A stretch of DNA of 64,000 nucleotides from Megachile rotundata. Lineage: Eukaryota; Arthropoda; Insecta; Hymenoptera; Megachilidae. This document shows positions 13,758 through 25,768 of the stretch, in pieces (positions within the stretch are counted from its first letter, which is position 1; every line of letters begins with the position of its first letter). Location of the stretch: contig NC_134991.1 in the NCBI RefSeq assembly GCF_050947335.1, forward strand, positions 6,634,001 to 6,698,000. Direction: 5' to 3'. Under the pieces are notes generated by a model that had not been told where the DNA came from, searched no databases, and worked only from the letters and a program-made list of their open reading frames with translations. Both the position numbers and the translations under genes were made by a program.

Positions 13758-14900
13758 CGCCACGCGTTGTATTACCACGAATGAGGTCAACGCGTCGTAT
13801 TTACGTCAGATCTTGAATTATCTCGAATTTGATTACCAAGCGTTCAATTACCATACCTTCTCTTATTACGCGAGGAATTATTGCGCTGAATTACTATGCA
13901 TGGAATTACCATGTGTGGAATTATCATGCGTGGAATTAAGAAATATTGCAATTATCACGCGTTGGATCACCACGCATTATAGTTACCACGCGTGGAGTTA
14001 GCAAACGCTGGAATTACCACGCGTGGAGTTAGCAAACGTTAGAATTACCACGCGTTGGATCACCACGCATTATAGTCACCACGCGTGGAGTTAGCAAGCG
14101 TTGAAATTACCACGCGTGGAATTAGTAAACGCTGGAATTACCACGCGTTGCATTACCACGCATTATAGTCACCACGCGTGGAATTAGTAAGCGTTGGATT
14201 ATCACGCATTATAGTCACCACGCGTGGAATTAGTAGGCGCTGGATTACCACGCATTATAGTCACCACGCGTGGAATTAGTAAGCGCTGGATTACCACGCA
14301 TGGAGTTAGCAGGTGCTGAAATTACCACGCGTGGAGTTAGTAAACGCTGGAATTACCATGCGTTGCATTACCACGCATTATAGCCACCACGCGTGGAATT
14401 AGTAAGCGCTGGATTACCACGCATTATAGCCACCACGCGTGGAATTAGTAAGCGCTGGATTACCACGCATTATAGTCACCACGCGTGGAATTAGTAAGCG
14501 CTGGATTATCACGCATTATAGTCACCACGCGTGGAATTAGTAAGCGCTGGATTACCACGCATGGAATTAGCAGGCGTTGAAATTACCACGCGTGGAGTTA
14601 GTAAACACTGCAATTATCACGCGTTGCATCACCACGCTTTATAATTACCACGCGTGGAATTAGTAAGCGCTGGATTACCTCGCGTGGAGTTAGTAAGGGC
14701 TAAATTACCACGCGTGGAGTAAGTAAGCGTTGAATTACATCATGTGGAATTACTAAGATTTGAGTTGCTGCGCATTGAATTACTACACGTTGAATTACTC
14801 AGCGTACTAATTATCATAACTAATAGCCACAAACAGTATTACCACATATTATCACTACGCCTAGTGTCATTACTCGTTACATTACCACATATATTACCGC
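13758..14900. repeat. Satellite-like array: ~15-bp monomers in a 46-bp higher-order unit, rich in CCACGCGTGG
   Basis: The basic word is CCACGCGTGGAATTA and variants (15 bp). In the central part, about 14050-14560, three monomers form a 46-bp unit: CCACGCGTGGAATTA, then GTAAGCGCTGGATTA, then CCACGCATTATAGTCA. I count fifteen exact copies of the palindrome CCACGCGTGG between about 13985 and 14715. The flanks (13758-13970 and 14720-14900) hold more diverged single monomers, as expected for an array that homogenises at its centre. Translated frames here give a 5-residue periodicity such as MELPCVELSCVEL, which comes from the repeat and is not a protein signal. Confidence 0.9.
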
Positions 14901-17500
14901 CCGAAAACATCGAAAAGCCTGATACGTTATCTGAAGATTGTATTACGAACGCCCGAGGGAAGTAAAGATATTGCACAATAGGAAAATGATTCGATTACAG
15001 GCTCATTCTTTCGTCGATTTCTATTCACCCGCGACGATCTGCCTCCGACAATCTTGCTAATTCGAAATCAATATCCGGCAATACCGTTGGCGGGCTACGA
15101 TTGTCGCGTTAATAAAAGCTCTGCTGATGGAGTTCACCAGGTAAATTGGCCCCGGAACCATTGTCGAGAGTAGAAGGGAAGGAAGCCGAGCAAACAGAGA
15201 GGAAAAATAGTTTTCCTCCATGATTGACCGGGCCAGGACACGATTTCTACGAACGAAATTCGAGGCGGAGCAAAGAGAAGAGTAACGGTGTCCACGATCG
15301 AACAGTTATCGAATAAAAAATTCATCCAAAGAGAGAGATTCGAGCGAGTCGTTCGATTCGCAGACACGATTGAAAAGCGAACATTGCTGCTGTTCTTTTT
15401 CAAATGTCATCACTAACGAAATATCTATCAATAGATATTTCAATATCGTGTAATACACCGACGTCTCGATTTACTTTTATCAGCTTTACCGGCGATTACA
15501 TCAAAGATTTTCGCATTTCCTGTTGCGGAAACCGTCGCTTCACGGATGACGCGTACGGAGCCGTCGTACAAGGGGCTCGATCCTGGTTCTGAGGAGAAGA
15601 GAGACTGTGTACAGTTCTCATCGGGAATCTGTTTGATAGCTGAAACGAGGTTAAACGATCCATTGCTAACCAACAGACGGGTGTTTGATGGCAATGGTGG
15701 CCAGTTACTTGCTTGATTATCGCGGCACGTTCGTTAATCAGCAGACGCGGTTGTTTAATCGCGACCGCAGCGCTTTCCTCGTGTTAGCAAGGAATTGCTT
15801 CCCTGGTGTAACGTGTCAGTGGGCATCGAATTTGGACCGGAAACGTGTTATTTGCAATCTGACAATTTCTACCAGACCTCTTCTTTAACGATCATTGATA
15901 AAACACAGAGAATGGCGTTCAGGGAAAAAGAAAGCCAACAACCGTCGCATTTATTACCCGGGCAAAATTGCATCGCCCTTATTTCCCGCGAGTAACTGCG
16001 TTACGATATCCTCGATTCTTACTTCTGAGCACTTTATCGCTGCGTTAAGAACTACCAACAAACTTTATCTCGTTAAGTAGCGTTGCGTTCGAATCACATT
16101 ACCGCGAGCGTTTCTTGCCGTTCTTCTGATTCCCGACAATTTCCTTGCGAATAAAAATTAACCGAAATACATATACATACTGTGTTCACTATAACTGTTG
16201 TAAGGTCTCTGACATTTACCAATGAGATTATATCTGGGAGAATTGTACGATATTAAAAATGTGCGAATAAATTTTGCAGCTCAAGCAATGTATACGTATA
16301 GTGCATAATACAATTTCATATAAATTACAAAACCCTTGCTCTATGATTAGTCAGGTGATCAAGACTAATCATAGGTACAATATTAAAACAGAGACTGAAA
16401 GTTGAAATGTCTATTATGCAATTATAGTTGGACTTGAAGCGTAGTAAAAATTGGAGTAAAATCGATTACAGCTGAAGTGTAAGTACGAGTCAAGCGAGAA
16501 AATAGCGTAAAGGGTTAAATTGTCGAATTGCTTGATCGGGTGAATTTTCGAACTAGCGAGAGGTAAAATACAGTACCAGATATTAGAAACGATTCTCGCG
16601 ATTCGCGAAGTTTCGAGCTGTTGTTGGGTGCGGGACACGGGAAACGAGCGGCCATGCTTCACGGTGCATTGTTCGGAGCGGTGAAGGATCACGCAGGGGC
16701 CCCCTTTGTATTCCGACGAGGCACCCCGAGCATAACTTTTCTCGGGGAAGACTTCGCGCTTGTAATGTCGGCTCCGCGACGAAACACCGTGTCCCGAAGA
16801 ACTTTCCGCCGGTTGCTAGTCTCCCAAAGCGGTACGCGACCGAAACAATGCAGCTCGAAAGGTTTTGTGTCCCAGACGTAACATCTGTTAGAAGAGATTC
16901 CGCGAGCGTGTGGTCGCGTTTCCTTGATTAATCGTCTCCGGTGCGGATCGATCGAGCGTGTAACAGGATCAAGAACGAGCCATCGGGATCGATACGGAAA
17001 CGCGCTCGGGCGACTGCATTACGCTAATTAGAATGCATTTATTAAATCAATCGGATGCTCGTTATTTATTAACGATCCCCTTTACGCGCGAGATTCGCGG
17101 TGTTGCACGCTTGCCGGGGATTTATCGATAAGCTGTAACGAGGATGCAACCAGGAAGCATACTCTGCTCTCTGGGAACGCCGGCGAAAAAAGAAGAAGTC
17201 TGCTCGGTATACAAATTACGGGAATATCGATAGCATCGTTCGTTAGCACGGACCAATTGTAGCGTAACTAGCTGCTCGAACGAGATTCCTTATGCGTTTA
17301 TCAAATTTCCCCGTGAATATCGAGTTCTCGCTACGGTGCATTCACACCTGCTCTCTCAATCGAGATTTTTCTCTCGTTATTACGAACTTGTTAGCCATCG
17401 AACAGCTGATCAAACTCGTTGTACTTGCTACCAATATAGCGAGGGGTTACTTAAGGTCACACTCGTGTGCAATGTTATCTTCTTTCGGTAAGAATATGTA
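14901..17500. other. Intronic DNA, no gene seen
   Basis: CpG-rich segments lie at about 15000-16140 and 16600-17290, with AT-rich DNA between. An AGGGGCCCCCT palindrome occurs near 16695. No coding frame with recognisable domains was found. Confidence 0.55.
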
Positions 17501-17700
17501 TACTCGATCATTTTTAATTCCTATTTTCCTAACTTCCAGATCTTCAAATCTAATTCCTACATCATCAAACATATTTCTAAATTTCTCCAATCTCAAAATT
17601 GTGGGTTCTCAAACTCCTAGGCCTCAAAGTCCATCAAATTCAAAGGTGTTCAAATAAAAAAATTTCTAACTTCTAATTTCCTTTAATTCTCAGCACTGAA
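17501..17700 (-). repeat. Degenerate tract, C-rich orientation
   Basis: Words such as cttccagatcttcaaatct, aaatttctccaatct and caaactcctaggcctc recur. It is in the same orientation as the 24-kb array. Confidence 0.5.
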
Positions 17701-18489
17701 ATATCATTCTTACAGTTACCCGAATTGCACCCCAATTTGCAAGCTTTTCTCCTAAACCAGTATAATGCATTCTTCAGAAAATATCGTAGAGACAATAAAG
17801 ATACAAAGAAAGCCATAACAAGAAATCGTAACGAGCTATTGCCAATATCATTTGAAATTCATCGAAAGGACAGTAGCGAGCAAAGAAAAGGCAATATACC
17901 TCGAGTACGGAAGGTCGTAGTCCTTAACAGCGTCTCGCGTTTAAGTCATTACCGGAGTTGGTAGAGCAAACGAAGGAATTGGCAAAAAATCTATTATTCT
18001 TGGTTGTCCCCAGCCCTCGAATCCACGGGCGTGCAACACAACCGAAGGGCCCCCAGGTATTTCGCTGCGGAAGAAAAACACGAGGCCGACGAGGAGTGAG
18101 AACTATCTTAAAGTGTCGTTAGGAAGTCATCCATTATGCGGCAAAGGCTGCTCGTTCGCCTAGCCCACGCCAGAAGTCTTCTCCCGGTGGATTTTACACG
18201 CGGACACGCCTCCGCAGCTTTCTTCCTCCCGTTGTCTTCCTCGTCCTTCCTAACCACCTTCTTAACAGCTTCGACGACGTGTTTTCCGTCGCGCGACTTT
18301 TTAACAACGATACATTTGCGTCATTCGAACGTCTATACCGTCGATGTTCCGCTCGCAGTGTGACTCAATTAGAATTTCAAATTATTCATCTTCTGCTACG
18401 ACGTCGACAAGTAAATGTACCGGCCCGAATGAACGATTGTGTTCGGTACATGGGGATAGGACAGGGAGACATTCCTTGCTGAGAATCCA
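17701..18489. other. Intronic DNA, no gene seen
   Basis: A mostly CpG-rich stretch from about 18000 to 18480. No recognisable gene was found. Confidence 0.5.
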
Positions 18490-18690
18490 TGTGCATATTT
18501 GGAATTATGAAACTTCAGAGCTAGATTTTTCAATTTGAGAATTTCAGTATTTTCTGTATGTCAAAATTTGGATTTTGAGGAGATAGAAGCTTGACGAATT
18601 AGAAATTTGAGAAATTAGAAATAGAGAGATTTAGGTGTTTAAAGATGTATTTAGGTTTTCATAAATTTAGCTATTTAAAGATTTAGAAAA
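18490..18690 (+). repeat. Degenerate tract, G-rich orientation
   Basis: Words such as ttagaaatttgagaaatta, atagagagatttaggtg and aaagatttagaaaa recur. Confidence 0.5.
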
Positions 18691-21170
18691 GGGAGCTTTA
18701 ACGTTCATCCAGAAGACATTTTAATAGTCTTATTACACGTTCATAGTCTTATTCACACGTCAATTAAAAAACTTACAGTCCGAAGTTCATTTTATTTACG
18801 ATGTCTCGAATGAAGATGTTGAGCGTGTAGTATACAAGACAACAGCTGTTCGTGTAGGTGGATTGCGTAAACACATCCTAACGTATCCGTCTGTTTTCTC
18901 CACCTTCAGCTGGAAATGGTAATTTTCAAATGTGCTGGCAACACCAATTACGACGGACTTATCGTTTCAATTTCAAGAAGTTTCGAGTAGCTCAGTTGGC
19001 TGGAATGGAAGAATCCATCGGGATGATGAATCGTTTCGTCGTTCACGGATTAACAGCGCAAAGAGCACTCAGGAGGATAGCGAAATTTATAGTAGCGAGT
19101 GCGATGAAGCCGAAAGCAGAACAGTTTTCTCGGCAATTTCTTGCCAAGGTATTTCATATACTTTACGTCTCGTTTTCCCTACGGCTGGTTGACAAGAAAG
19201 GGAGGAATTGAGGGAATTACGCGGAAGGGCAACAAGCTTGGTTAACGCGAACACGAGTCTCCTTCGGGACGTTAAAAAGTTTCTTTCCAATTTCACGATT
19301 CTTTTTTTATGACCAACGACTAGCGACGTTACATGGATCGCAACGTTGTTTATCACGGAAGTTACAGCGACGTTGTTTGTCAAAGAAATTCTAGCAACAG
19401 TGTTTATTGCACGATACATTTGTTACTTTTTATTCTTTGTTTAATGCAAAGGATTACGTAGTTTTTACTGCGCATTCGAAGTCTTTGTTACTCGTTTGTC
19501 ATTAAAAGAACTATAGTTTTCACCATTAAACGCGTTCAGAGATGCAACCGAAGGCTTTGTGTTCTTTTCAGAGATTCGCGAAGACACTTTGTTGCAATTT
19601 TGCAGGAAATTCCTGAGAATTTACTAGACGAAATTCGGAACGATTCATTGGATCACAAAGTGCATTGGATACGACGTGTCTTTGTGGGAATGTAATTGAA
19701 AGGACGTTATATGTAATCGTCTTGCGATAAGAGCATTTACTCCGATCCAGCTATTCCTTTTGTCATGAATATTCGCAATATCTAAACGCTTCTGCTATTA
19801 TATGCGTACAATCATTTATGGCATTCTAATTAGAAAATCAGATTCCAATTTAATCTGCAATTCGATATTTCTGGGAAAGAAGATTAAAATTAACATTATA
19901 GATATGAAACTTTCGAAATACAGAGTTCGATACAACAATTTCCAGCTTATAGTTCAATGAAAATGACTGTAGTATCACGAGTTGAAAAATGTAGTAAATT
20001 TGATATATGTAACTGTAGGGTAACGGTAAATGTATAAATTATAAGGCGAAATTAACTTCTATAATTAATTGGTACAAGCAAATAATCCGCTTCTCGATAA
20101 TAAACGGTAATTAAGGTACAATATTCTATTAGAGCATGGGTATACAGTGCAAAATGTGGCGTAGGAGGGCATGAATTTAACACAGTAATTTGGCACATAA
20201 CCTCAAAGTTACGCAGGTGCGTGAAGGATTAAACTCTAATTAAAACTACATTGAAATGAATAATTCAGTGGTTGTTGTACCGCCTAGTCTAATACCGCGG
20301 AGGATGATGAAACTGAACAGTCGAAATCCGCTGGAAGCATCCGGCGGCATCTCCGTGTCACGGCATTCGAGAACGTTCATGAAAATTGAAAATAGCAAAT
20401 GTAGCGTGCGGCGATTAACGGCAGATCGAAACAGGGGTGGAAGGAAAGAGAAGCGCAATCCGGTGGGTCCGCGTCGTGTCCGGCACGCGATCAATTTTCC
20501 GCTATCCCGAAATTCCCTGATACCCTATTCCACAGGCTGTAAAAGAGGCAACGGAAAAAAAAGAGCGAGAGAACTCGTAGCGTACGTCGTGACGCATATT
20601 TCGCGAAGGCACACCGTCGAAGCTTTAAATTCTCTGGTAATCCATCCAGGACACGAAACGCCAGGACATTGATACCGATAGCGCAAGCGCACCGCACTAC
20701 GTCAACGAGATACACGCCCTGTACGACGAGGCGCGTATATATACGCACACCTGCATCCGCCTCTAACACGTACGGCGGGTTCGCGCGTACTCGCGCGATC
20801 CGTGAATCCTCGCCGCGCGAGAGGCATTGTCCTGACGGCAGAAATAACGTGCGGCGAGCGGTTATCGCGATTTGATTCCGATTCGGGGGAACATGGCCGG
20901 CCGATATCGAGGGATATCGATGAAAAATAATCGCGGTGATTTGTGACGACGCGTAGGAAGCTCGCGATAAAGATACGCGACGATGAGGAGGCGATAAAAA
21001 GGGGAAAAAGAAAGAAAAATTTATCGCGTACTACCACAACACTCGCGAGTTTTTCTTTAAGGATAGTCTGAATGGTCGATGATTTCTATTTCGTAATTCT
21101 TGACGTATGTGCGTTATCTACCAGTATATCATTTCTTGTTTTTCTACGGTTTTCTTGTTTTAAGGATTTG
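18691..21170. other. Intronic DNA, no gene seen
   Basis: CpG-rich blocks lie at about 18840-19420 and 20240-21050, with AT-rich DNA at 19700-20200. The second block is very CpG-dense at 20650-20870 and contains a 14-bp perfect palindrome, GCGTATATATACGC, at 20733-20746. Frames of 80-138 codons overlap on both strands and look like chance. Confidence 0.5.
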
Positions 21171-21920
21171 AGGATGTAGGAAACTGCAGGAGAGATTTGT
21201 TTAGATTCTTAGGACTCGAACGTAGGAATATCGATGCTTAGAGACTTGATCAGATAGGCATCTGGACATATATGAATATCTGAATGTACAGATCTGGAGA
21301 CGTAGGTACTTGCAGATGTGGAAATCTGACGACGTACGAATCTAGAATTCGAGGAATTTTTAAACGTTGATAAACGTATTAGGGAAGGTATCGAAGTACA
21401 CAGGTATCTAGGGACGTAGGAGTCTAAGTGTGTAGGGATCTAGGGAGCTAATAGCTTTAGAACGTAGGTATCTGTGAACGTAGAAAATTGTGAAGTAATT
21501 TGGGACATAGGTATCTGGGAGTATAGGTATCTAGGGACGTATATACGTTGAGTTATAAGGATCGAGGATTCTAGTTATTTAGGGACTATGTAAACAACGT
21601 AGGTATCCAGAGATGTAGAGAACTAGAAAGTTAGTAATTTGGAGATGCAGGTTTCTGGGGATATTGATACCTAGAGACAAAGGTATCTGAAGATGTAGAA
21701 GCCTGGGAAAGTAATAATTTGAGGACATAGGTATTTCAGAATGTAGATATCTGAGAACGTAGGCATTTAAAAATATAGCTATCAGGGAATAAAGATCTGG
21801 AGATTCACATCTAAGGTCCACATCACTATCTCAGAATCCAAGTATCTACAAATTAAGACATCTCAAGAAAAGGCATCTCTAAAAATTTGAATATCAAGCT
21901 ATCTGATCATCCAAATATCC
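21171..21920 (+). repeat. Long degenerate tract built on gtaggtatctggga-like words
   Basis: About 750 bp of loosely periodic sequence, with words such as acgtaggtatctg, cataggtatctggga and atgtagatatctgag. The spacing is irregular. A similar vocabulary (aatgtagatacttggga) appears at 30290-30420, so these two tracts may form a subfamily. Confidence 0.65.
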
Positions 21921-24009
21921 TATTAGATTTACGAATGTAAAAATATCTTGATATGACACCTGCAGCAACATCAGTCCTAAAAATTCGCAAAGTCTCGTGT
22001 TCCTGGAAGGCTAAATCCTTCAAGGAGTGACCTCGAGGGCAGAAGGAAATCTCTTGTTGCGTGAATAAATTTGAAACGCAAAGAAACACCGCGTTACATA
22101 ACTTGATGCACCTTGAAAAGTTTCACGTCGACTCGTCCTTCTCCTGTCGCGCATACCATCGCCACGGTAGCGATACCTTTCACGCGTTTTCCAACCGAAG
22201 CTCGCGTTTAAATCATTCGATGAACGATTGCCGACAGACACGATGCTGTCAGAGGGTCCCTTGAGATTCTCACGACGACTCACATCGCAAAGATTCCCCA
22301 CGGAGGTAGTCATGCGACGAAGCAGAATGACCGGTCGACTGATGATTTTTGTCAAGGATCACACAAATAAACTTGTGAATCTTTCTCGAGCTAATTTTCA
22401 ACGTTCGATAAATAATGTAGAGGGGAACTTTTTGGAGTTTGTTTAAAAATTTATATGTCTGGAGGTGGTTCTGAAACTTTGATCTAAGCCACTTAAAGAT
22501 TAGTTAAATTAGGTTATGTTTAAATATGTGTGCGAGTGACTTTGATAATTAGATTAAATAATGGATTTAAGTTGAAGTTTGAAAAAGATTTTGCAAGAAA
22601 ATTTTAATCGTGTGAGATATTAAGGGTATACTTGCAAAATGGAGCCAATAATTACATCTATAGATTGTTTGACTACGCATGTTTCTGCTGCAGCATGTAA
22701 TGGTAACATGCTCTCAGAAATACATCGGTGTTATAAATTGCACATCTTTTTTGCTTAACGAATTTCTGTAAAATGTTTACAGAATTATACAGGTTAATCT
22801 CTCCCACATAACATGTTAATACCGTTCCATATAGAATATTAATAAAAGTAATACATTTCACAATATTAATATTTAAGATATGCATTTACATTCCGCATGT
22901 ATTAATGTACTCATGACAAAAGTCGCAATAATCAGATAATCGAGTTTGTCAAACGGTATAAAATGTTCCTATCTGTCCGTAACCCGAGTTGTAGCAAGAA
23001 TATAACCTGGCTCGATCACGCCGCAGATTGCTTGGTAATTCTCCAGCGAAATCGAATTAAAGGAAATTGAAGAGCAGAGAAAAATCGCGGGATTAATCAA
23101 CAATTAAGAGAGCAGACATAGCGGTAAAGTTCAGTGAACATGACCGATTGATTCCAGCGTGTCTGCGCCTGTACATTTACCTGCGCATTTGTCTTATTGC
23201 ATCTGCACTCTCACGGTTATTACAAAGCACACGCTATTCGTGTTTATCTGAAATTCCGATTCTAAGACCCGAGCGTTCCGTCTCTGCAACGAAATGATTA
23301 GAAAGCAATCGAGAAAATTACGTGGCAATTTCCCTCGGAATCCATTTCATCCCTCGCATCCTTTAATTAATTAAAATTATCGGCAAGTAAATGGCCACGC
23401 CGTATCAATGAACAACGAACGAACGAGCGAAAGGAGAAGTAGGAGGTAAAAGAAGATAAGAACAACGATGGAACGTCGATTATACGAGGGTTCAAGGTGC
23501 TTTCCACCTATTTCTACCATCCCTTTACCTCCCCGGCCTTTTTGTTCGTTCGCCTTCTCTGTCCTGGCGATTCGTGGATTACGGCCGGGACTATTGGCAA
23601 GCTTAGCTCGTGGTCGATTGCCTTTACGAGTTGCCGAGCATTTGCGTATTTCACGGCGGACCGTTATGACTGCGACCACAGAAAGAGTACGGACGCTTAT
23701 CCGGCAAAGGATCGAACGATTCGGGATTCGCGACTTCTCTTTGCCCGAGCTTGACAGGATTAACGCGATACGCGTATCCTCCGGCCACATACGCCTCTGT
23801 TATAATCCTTCGATTATCTCTCGCGGAGAACCTTGGAGAGCTGGATTTACGCAGGAAACCATTTTCGATCATTCTATTTCTGAGCATCGATATTATTAGC
23901 GCCTTTATTTATTTTAATATTTGGAGATTAAAGTTTATGGGGAGGCACGTGCGGCTTGTGTGTATGTGACAAGTGTTACATAAATGTAGTTTGAACGTGT
24001 CAAGATTTT
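21921..24009. other. Intronic DNA, no gene seen
   Basis: CpG-rich blocks lie at about 22020-22340 and 22990-23950, with AT-rich DNA at 22440-22980. Overlapping frames at 23377-23900 on both strands have no domain and I treat them as chance. Confidence 0.5.
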
Positions 24010-24970
24010 ATATTCTCATGTTTTTGAATTTTAACTTCCAGATCCACAAGTTATTTCCAAGTATGTAGATATACAAACTCATAGATCTAATTCCTGGATT
24101 TACAAATTTCTGGATTAACAAGTTTGTGAATCCTAAAAATTTTAGATTTCTAAATTCTTGGGTAGCTAAATTCTCAAATTCTTGGATCAGCAAATTCCTT
24201 GATCCCCAAATTCGTAGATTTCCAAATTCTAAGATCTCCAAATTCTCAGATCCCCAATCTCTTAAATCCCTAAATCCCAAGAGCCCCAAATTTCTTTATT
24301 CCCAAATTCCAAAATCTTCAAATTCCAAGATCTTCAAATTCCTAGATTCCCAAATTCTCAGATCCCCAATCTCCTAAATCCTCAAATCTCAAGAGCCCCC
24401 AAATTTCTATATTCTCAAATTCCAAGATCTCCAAATACCTAGACTCCCAAATTCCAAGATTCCCAAATTCCAAGATTCCCAAATTCCAAGATTCCCAAGT
24501 TCCAAGATTCCCAAATTCCAAGATTCCCAAATTCCAAGATTCCCAAATTCCAAGATTCCCAAATTCCAAGATTCCTGAATTCCAAGATTCCCAAATTCCA
24601 AGATTCCCAAATTCCAAGATTCCCAAATTCCAAGATTCCCAAATACCTAGACCCCAAATTCCAAGATTCCCGAATTCTCAGATCCCTAATTTCCTAAACC
24701 CCCCAAATCCCAAGAGTCCCAAATCCCAAGAGTCCCAAATTCCAAGATCCCCAAATTCCAAGATTTCTAACTTCCAAGATTCCCAAATTCCAAGATTCCC
24801 AAATTCCTAGATCCTCAAATTCCAAGATTCCCGAATTCTCAGATCCCTAATTTCCTAAACCCCCAGACCCCAAGAGACCCAAATTCCAAGATCCCCAAAT
24901 TCCCAAATTTCCAAATCTCCAAATTCCCAAAATTCTCAAATTCCTAAATTCCGAAATTCTTGAGTCCTCT
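24010..24970 (-). repeat. 16-bp tandem array (AAATTCCAAGATTCCC), with decayed flanks
   Basis: The core at about 24446-24645 holds roughly a dozen near-perfect 16-bp units, AAATTCCAAGATTCCC. The flanks contain variants (caaatcccaagagtccc, cagatccccaatctcc). Longer modules repeat about 112 bp apart (ctcagatccccaatctc at about 24245 and 24357) and about 160 bp apart (ctcagatccctaattt at about 24677 and 24838). A 16-bp unit reads as a 16-residue periodicity in every frame, which explains the three long, repetitive minus-strand frames at 24342-24657. These are not proteins. The array ends about 740 bp before the recursive splice site. Confidence 0.92.
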
Positions 24971-25290
24971 ATGTCCCTGTCACTGTTATTTACAATTCCT
25001 TATATTCCCCTTGACACTTTAACTACCACTTAGCTCATTTACGACCAAATTCAATTTAACCGAACAACTGAAAGAAGATAAAAAGGAAAATCTCATTGAA
25101 ACGACTTTAATACTCACTTATCATGAAGCAAAATATGGAAAGCTGAAATTGAAAAGTAATCGTATATAATTAGAATTATAGGGTGTCTCACTATATAAGG
25201 TTATTTCCACTGTGGTTGTTTACGCTGTTTTATATTTTTCGTTCGATCAGTACTTTAATCAGTTTTAAAGCTATTTTCAATCTCCCAGGT
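24971..25290. other. AT-rich intronic DNA
   Basis: AT-rich spacer between the 16-bp array and the degenerate duplication upstream of the recursive splice site. No gene or motif was recognised. Confidence 0.5.
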
Positions 25291-25570
25291 ATTCTGTTCA
25301 ATATTTTCGCTTGGATGGAAAGTTTGTTCAATCTATTTCTGAGAATCGAACAGCGATATAAGCAGTTACTTAGTTTTTTCATTTATTTAATTTAATGTCT
25401 GCAATCACATCAATTCTTGAGTTTATTACCGATCAAATCTATCTTGCTCTCTCATATTCTATTTAAGAGTCTTAACTTTACGACCGGTAGTACGTTTAAT
25501 CTATTTCTGTAAATTGAATAAGGTCGTAAGCAATTATATTTCTTGTTTCTTGAATTTAATATTTGAAGCC
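25291..25570 (+). repeat. Diverged ~168-bp direct duplication
   Basis: Segment 25291-25402 and segment 25456-25570 share attct(g/a)tt near their starts, caatctatttctg versus taatctatttctg (25330 and 25498), then ataagcagtta versus gtaagcaatta, and ttaatttaatgtctgca versus ttgaatttaatatttga. A further partial echo occurs near 25610-25640. The copies are well diverged. Confidence 0.5.
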
Positions 25571-25649
25571 GCTTTGACTTAGGTTTTTAACGAATAAATC
25601 TGTTTTTAGCTGTATTCTGTTCTTATCTGTATTATGTTTAATCGAATAA

Positions 25650-25714
25650 CTAACTGACTGATTCTATTTCATCACATATTAATACCAAACCCTCTTTTTT
25701 TGTTTCAGGTGAGT
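25650..25714 (+). promoter_or_regulatory. Recursive splice site (ratchet point): branch point, pyrimidine tract, CAG|GTGAGT
   Basis: An acceptor and a donor are fused with no bases between them: TTTTTTTGTTTCAG ends at 25708 and GTGAGT occupies 25709-25714. A pyrimidine-rich run starts near 25691. Branch-point candidates are CTAAC at 25650-25654 and TTAAT with its adenine at about 25682, which is 26 nt before the junction. This is the known signature of recursive splicing sites in long fly introns. Scanning the + strand of the intron by eye for AG|GT(A/G)AG after a pyrimidine tract, I found no other site as good. It lies on the same strand as Cirl, about 25.7 kb into the intron. Function is inferred and needs RNA data. 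Confidence 0.7.
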
Positions 25715-25762
25715 AATCGTCAGTTTTCGATGAACCCAGATACTTCAGAATTGTATGTACGC
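25709..25762 (+). other. Candidate RS-exon (54 nt) downstream of the ratchet site
   Basis: A second strong donor, GTAAGT, occupies 25763-25768. With the acceptor at 25708 it defines a 54-nt exon, the architecture described for RS-exons that help the spliceosome define a zero-length ratchet site. If this exon were retained after the exon ending at base 45 (spare G), the reading would be GGT GAG TAA. That is a stop codon at the third codon, so inclusion would probably send the mRNA to nonsense-mediated decay. It is more likely a splicing intermediate than a true coding exon. Confidence 0.55.
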
Positions 25763-25768
25763 GTAAGT
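25763..25768 (+). promoter_or_regulatory. Downstream donor GTAAGT of the candidate RS-exon
   Basis: Consensus donor 54 nt after the ratchet junction, preceded by tatgtacgc. It would compete with the reconstituted GTGAGT donor after the first splicing step. Confidence 0.5.

Noticed and set aside
24342..24657. Three repetitive minus-strand frames with a 16-residue period
   Set aside because: They are translations of the 16-bp tandem array; all frames stay open because the unit lacks stops.
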